Origin: Phorcus lineatus
Lineage: Eukaryota > Mollusca > Gastropoda > Trochida > Trochidae
DNA length: 64,000 bases
Assembly (NCBI GenBank): GCA_921293015.1
Contig: OV121095.1
Span: 33,701,484 to 33,765,483 of the forward strand
Direction: 5' to 3'
The notes beneath the pieces were generated by a model that had not been told where the DNA came from, made no database searches, and worked only from the letters and a program-made list of their open reading frames with translations. Position 1 is the first letter of the stretch, and each line of letters starts with the position of its first letter. Position numbers and translations under genes: made by a program. This document shows positions 61,505-64,000 of this stretch, piece after piece.

Positions 61505-63619
61505 AATATGCTGAATAAACCTCCATCCTAGTATAATAGCTCCTAAATGTTAAGCGTAAACTATTAATAATTAAATTCTCACAACCTTCTCATTTCAAAG
61601 TGGAATTATTTCAATTTGAACACCTTAATTATAAAATTACTTGCTCAATTCCCAGTATCAATTCGATTCAATGTAAAAACTTCTTAAAAACTTCTCATTT
61701 CAACTGATACACAGATATAAGAATTTTATATTCCTTCACTATATTGTAATGTGCTTCTTCAAGTAATAAACCAATCAAATGAATAACATTTTGATTAAAC
61801 ATAAATCTAGTCTACGACTGTGCGAGGTCATTCTTATACATTCCCTTCTAGTCATTAGTTTCTTGAAAAAAAAAAAGAGTCAAAACTCCTGGTAGATTTA
61901 GAAACCACAAGAAATATAGAAGTTATTTTCCATTTCACACTAACATATTCTTACAATCATGTAACCGTAACAACTGTTTGCTAAATCTATTGATACTAAC
62001 ATTCCCATCTAAAGTTGTCAGTCAGACCTACAATTTCTTTTTCAAATTCTACATTATATGCTAATCAAAAACATACTCTCATTATCTACATATTGATACC
62101 TTCAATTATATAACAATGTCCATCACTAAAGAAACAATGAAAAACTTTCAATCAAATTAAATGTAAACCCCAATTAAAATACTCTTATACTAATCACTTT
62201 GTATATCCATTGGATATCCCTAAATCAGTTTTGAATTTCCTCAAGTCATTTGCTGAATAATCCATTTGCATAAAGAAAGCTGACCTTTGCAGTCATAGGG
62301 GTCACTTGAGAAGGGTCCTAATCTTTTATGAAATCATTACAGTAACTGTTTCTGTTAATAATCAGTTTTGAAATTGAACTATGTTTTGACATCGCTATGA
62401 GAAACCAACCTGGTTGATCATTTGAGGTCAATATTTTGTTTATTCATAGCATCTGAGCTGAAGTTAAGTTTTAAGCAAACTTACTTGAATCTATGGACAG
62501 TCTAAATATCTACCAACAAAATAGCTCTGTTTTATGACAAGACGTCAAATACAAGGCCATGACTCAAAAACAAACACACAGGAGGTAAAAATGAATCTAG
62601 AACATTTCATACCACTAACCAACATCCCTAGCAAGTTAGAACTTGTGCCAACCCTAATCACTAGCTAATAAAAGCCTTGCAGCTTTCCCCTAACTTTTCT
62701 GTGCCTCTCCTGGGGCTGAATTGATAGCCCAATGAAAATAGCTTTCATTTCATATCTGAAAAGGGAACTGCACTCATGTTGCAAATTTTGTCCCGAGAGA
62801 TGAGATGATTTGGGGTTTACCACCGCTTTCAAGAGTTTTTTTTACTTATATGGCGGCCAATTTCGTACTGAACAAGAAACTTTAAAATAGCCAGTGAGGG
62901 AGACTAGCAAAAACAAAGCCTTGTAGAAGTAGTCCACTGATTGAAAGTGAATATAACACAGATGTGCCAAATTATTTAAGATGGCCATTTTTGATGTGAA
63001 GGAGAAAGAATCTTTATTACAAGGTTCGGTATTGTTGTGATTTGGCTGATTGTGCAAGGGAAGAAAATGCAAATTATCATAGTTTCATTGTAATAAAACC
63101 ATGCAACATTTACAATCTTAAATAGCACAACTGCCAACCTACTTTTATAGAAGTTAATTGTATACAGCACATTGGCACTGCAAATCTGAAGTGATGCTAG
63201 ATCTTCAGGAAAGAGTTGACAGGTGAGATAAAGTGACATAGAGTATGTTTCATGATTATTAAGGTGGCTTTAGTAAGAGCTAAAATACCTTATGACCTGA
63301 GATAAGTTGAAATATCCCTCCCTTAACTTGCAACTTTATCTCTAAAATTCCCAAATTATGATATTGTTTTCAAGATTATCAGAAAACATCCCTATCAATG
63401 TTAAAAATACTAAATGCTGTATCCAATTAATGTGTACATTAGTTAAATGATGTTCTTAACACTATCAACCTATGTTCGTCTTTATGTCGGCTTTAATTAG
63501 GTTTAATAAATCACATTTGAGTCATTGGCATGCACCACAGTCCGTTTTTTTAAATCCAAAATCAGGTCTTTAATGCGTTTAGTGTAACTATACTGAAGTG
63601 ATAAGCATTAAGATTCTAA
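61505..63619. other. no gene seen
   Basis: AT-rich. Short GGCGGCCAATTT and GATGGCCATTTTTG segments near 62850 and 62980 suggest decayed family B MITE sequence. No coding signal. Confidence 0.5.
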
Positions 63620-63715
63620 TTTTCCGAAACAACCACTACTTCTTGATAAAATAACACTATTTATGAAGTTTGACATATTTGACTCCATCAACTTACCCTG
63701 TGCCCCTTTAAGATT
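63620..63715. mobile_element. truncated TTAA MITE, family A
   Basis: Shows TTCTTGATAAAATAACAC, GAAGTTTGACATATTTGACT (first 20 bases) and CACTGTGC-less terminus ACCCTGTGCCCCTTTA, matching the right-hand end of the copy at 56021. The rest is missing. Confidence 0.45.
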
Positions 63716-64000
63716 CCCCTGTGACCATTTGTCTCTTATAGCCTTTAACATGTATGTTTTTGCTGTCATGACCTTGTTGAAACTCTGTGTGAAATGGGAG
63801 ACGTAGTATCTTTGGATCACCTGTCACTTTCTCTATCACAATTTGTTTGGAATGAATAAATACTGTCACAACCTTTCATATTATCACTCCCCTTATACCT
63901 CAGCCAATAATTATAAGCTCTTTATATTTTAACGCAGCGTTAGCTTTGATGTTAATTTTACCTCACCCTGTTGTTCAAGCAGAAACAATTTGGATAAAAA

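Overview
The window is intron-rich, AT-rich animal genomic DNA. Genes have short exons with GT-AG introns, and much of the rest is small non-autonomous transposons and tRNA-derived SINEs. A short element of the type 'GAGTGAGTGAG...CGCCGC...GCGGCG', which I recall as common in marine gastropod genomes, occurs twice. I infer a mollusc, probably a gastropod; no species can be named from the sequence. There are no bacterial operons, CRISPR arrays or complete tRNA/rRNA genes.

Layout. (1) 47-5917, plus strand: the 3' part of a gene whose start lies left of the window. Nine exons, phase-consistent throughout, encode the C-terminal half of a FYVE zinc finger, a second degenerate FYVE-like eight-cysteine module, and an alpha-helical tail. 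A candidate alternative last exon lies at 17235-17288. (2) 5918-17200: gene-poor and rich in mobile elements. It holds two families of TTAA-bounded MITEs, several fold-back elements, a broken hAT transposase fragment (12917-14470) and a third TTAA-bounded element nested inside it. (3) 17300-40800: long low-complexity stretches with SINEs, small hAT-like MITEs and tandem repeats. Several ATG-containing exon candidates here splice in frame to the next gene, so much of this region may be its 5' introns. (4) 40896-42725, plus strand: an NCK/Dreadlocks adaptor with three SH3 domains and one SH2 domain, the best supported gene here. A ~129-bp tandem repeat lies in its 3' UTR. (5) 42726-50800: mostly featureless, with one MITE and a degenerate fold-back carrying hammerhead-like motifs. 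(6) 50804-51211: a MITE with very long inverted repeats and an 8-bp target duplication. (7) 51270-57432, minus strand: a small three-exon gene for an 87-residue charged coiled-coil protein that I do not recognise, probably with a long 3' UTR. (8) 57433-64000: no gene seen; probably upstream DNA of the minus-strand gene plus repeat fragments.

The three genes are not an operon and I see no shared pathway. The FYVE protein should act on PI3P-bearing endosomal membranes. NCK should couple phosphotyrosine signals to actin regulators. The third is unknown. The points most worth checking are the phase-matched alternative first exons of NCK, the tandem FYVE-like architecture and its two possible ends, the coexisting TTAA-bounded MITE families, and the possible hammerhead-ribozyme remnants.
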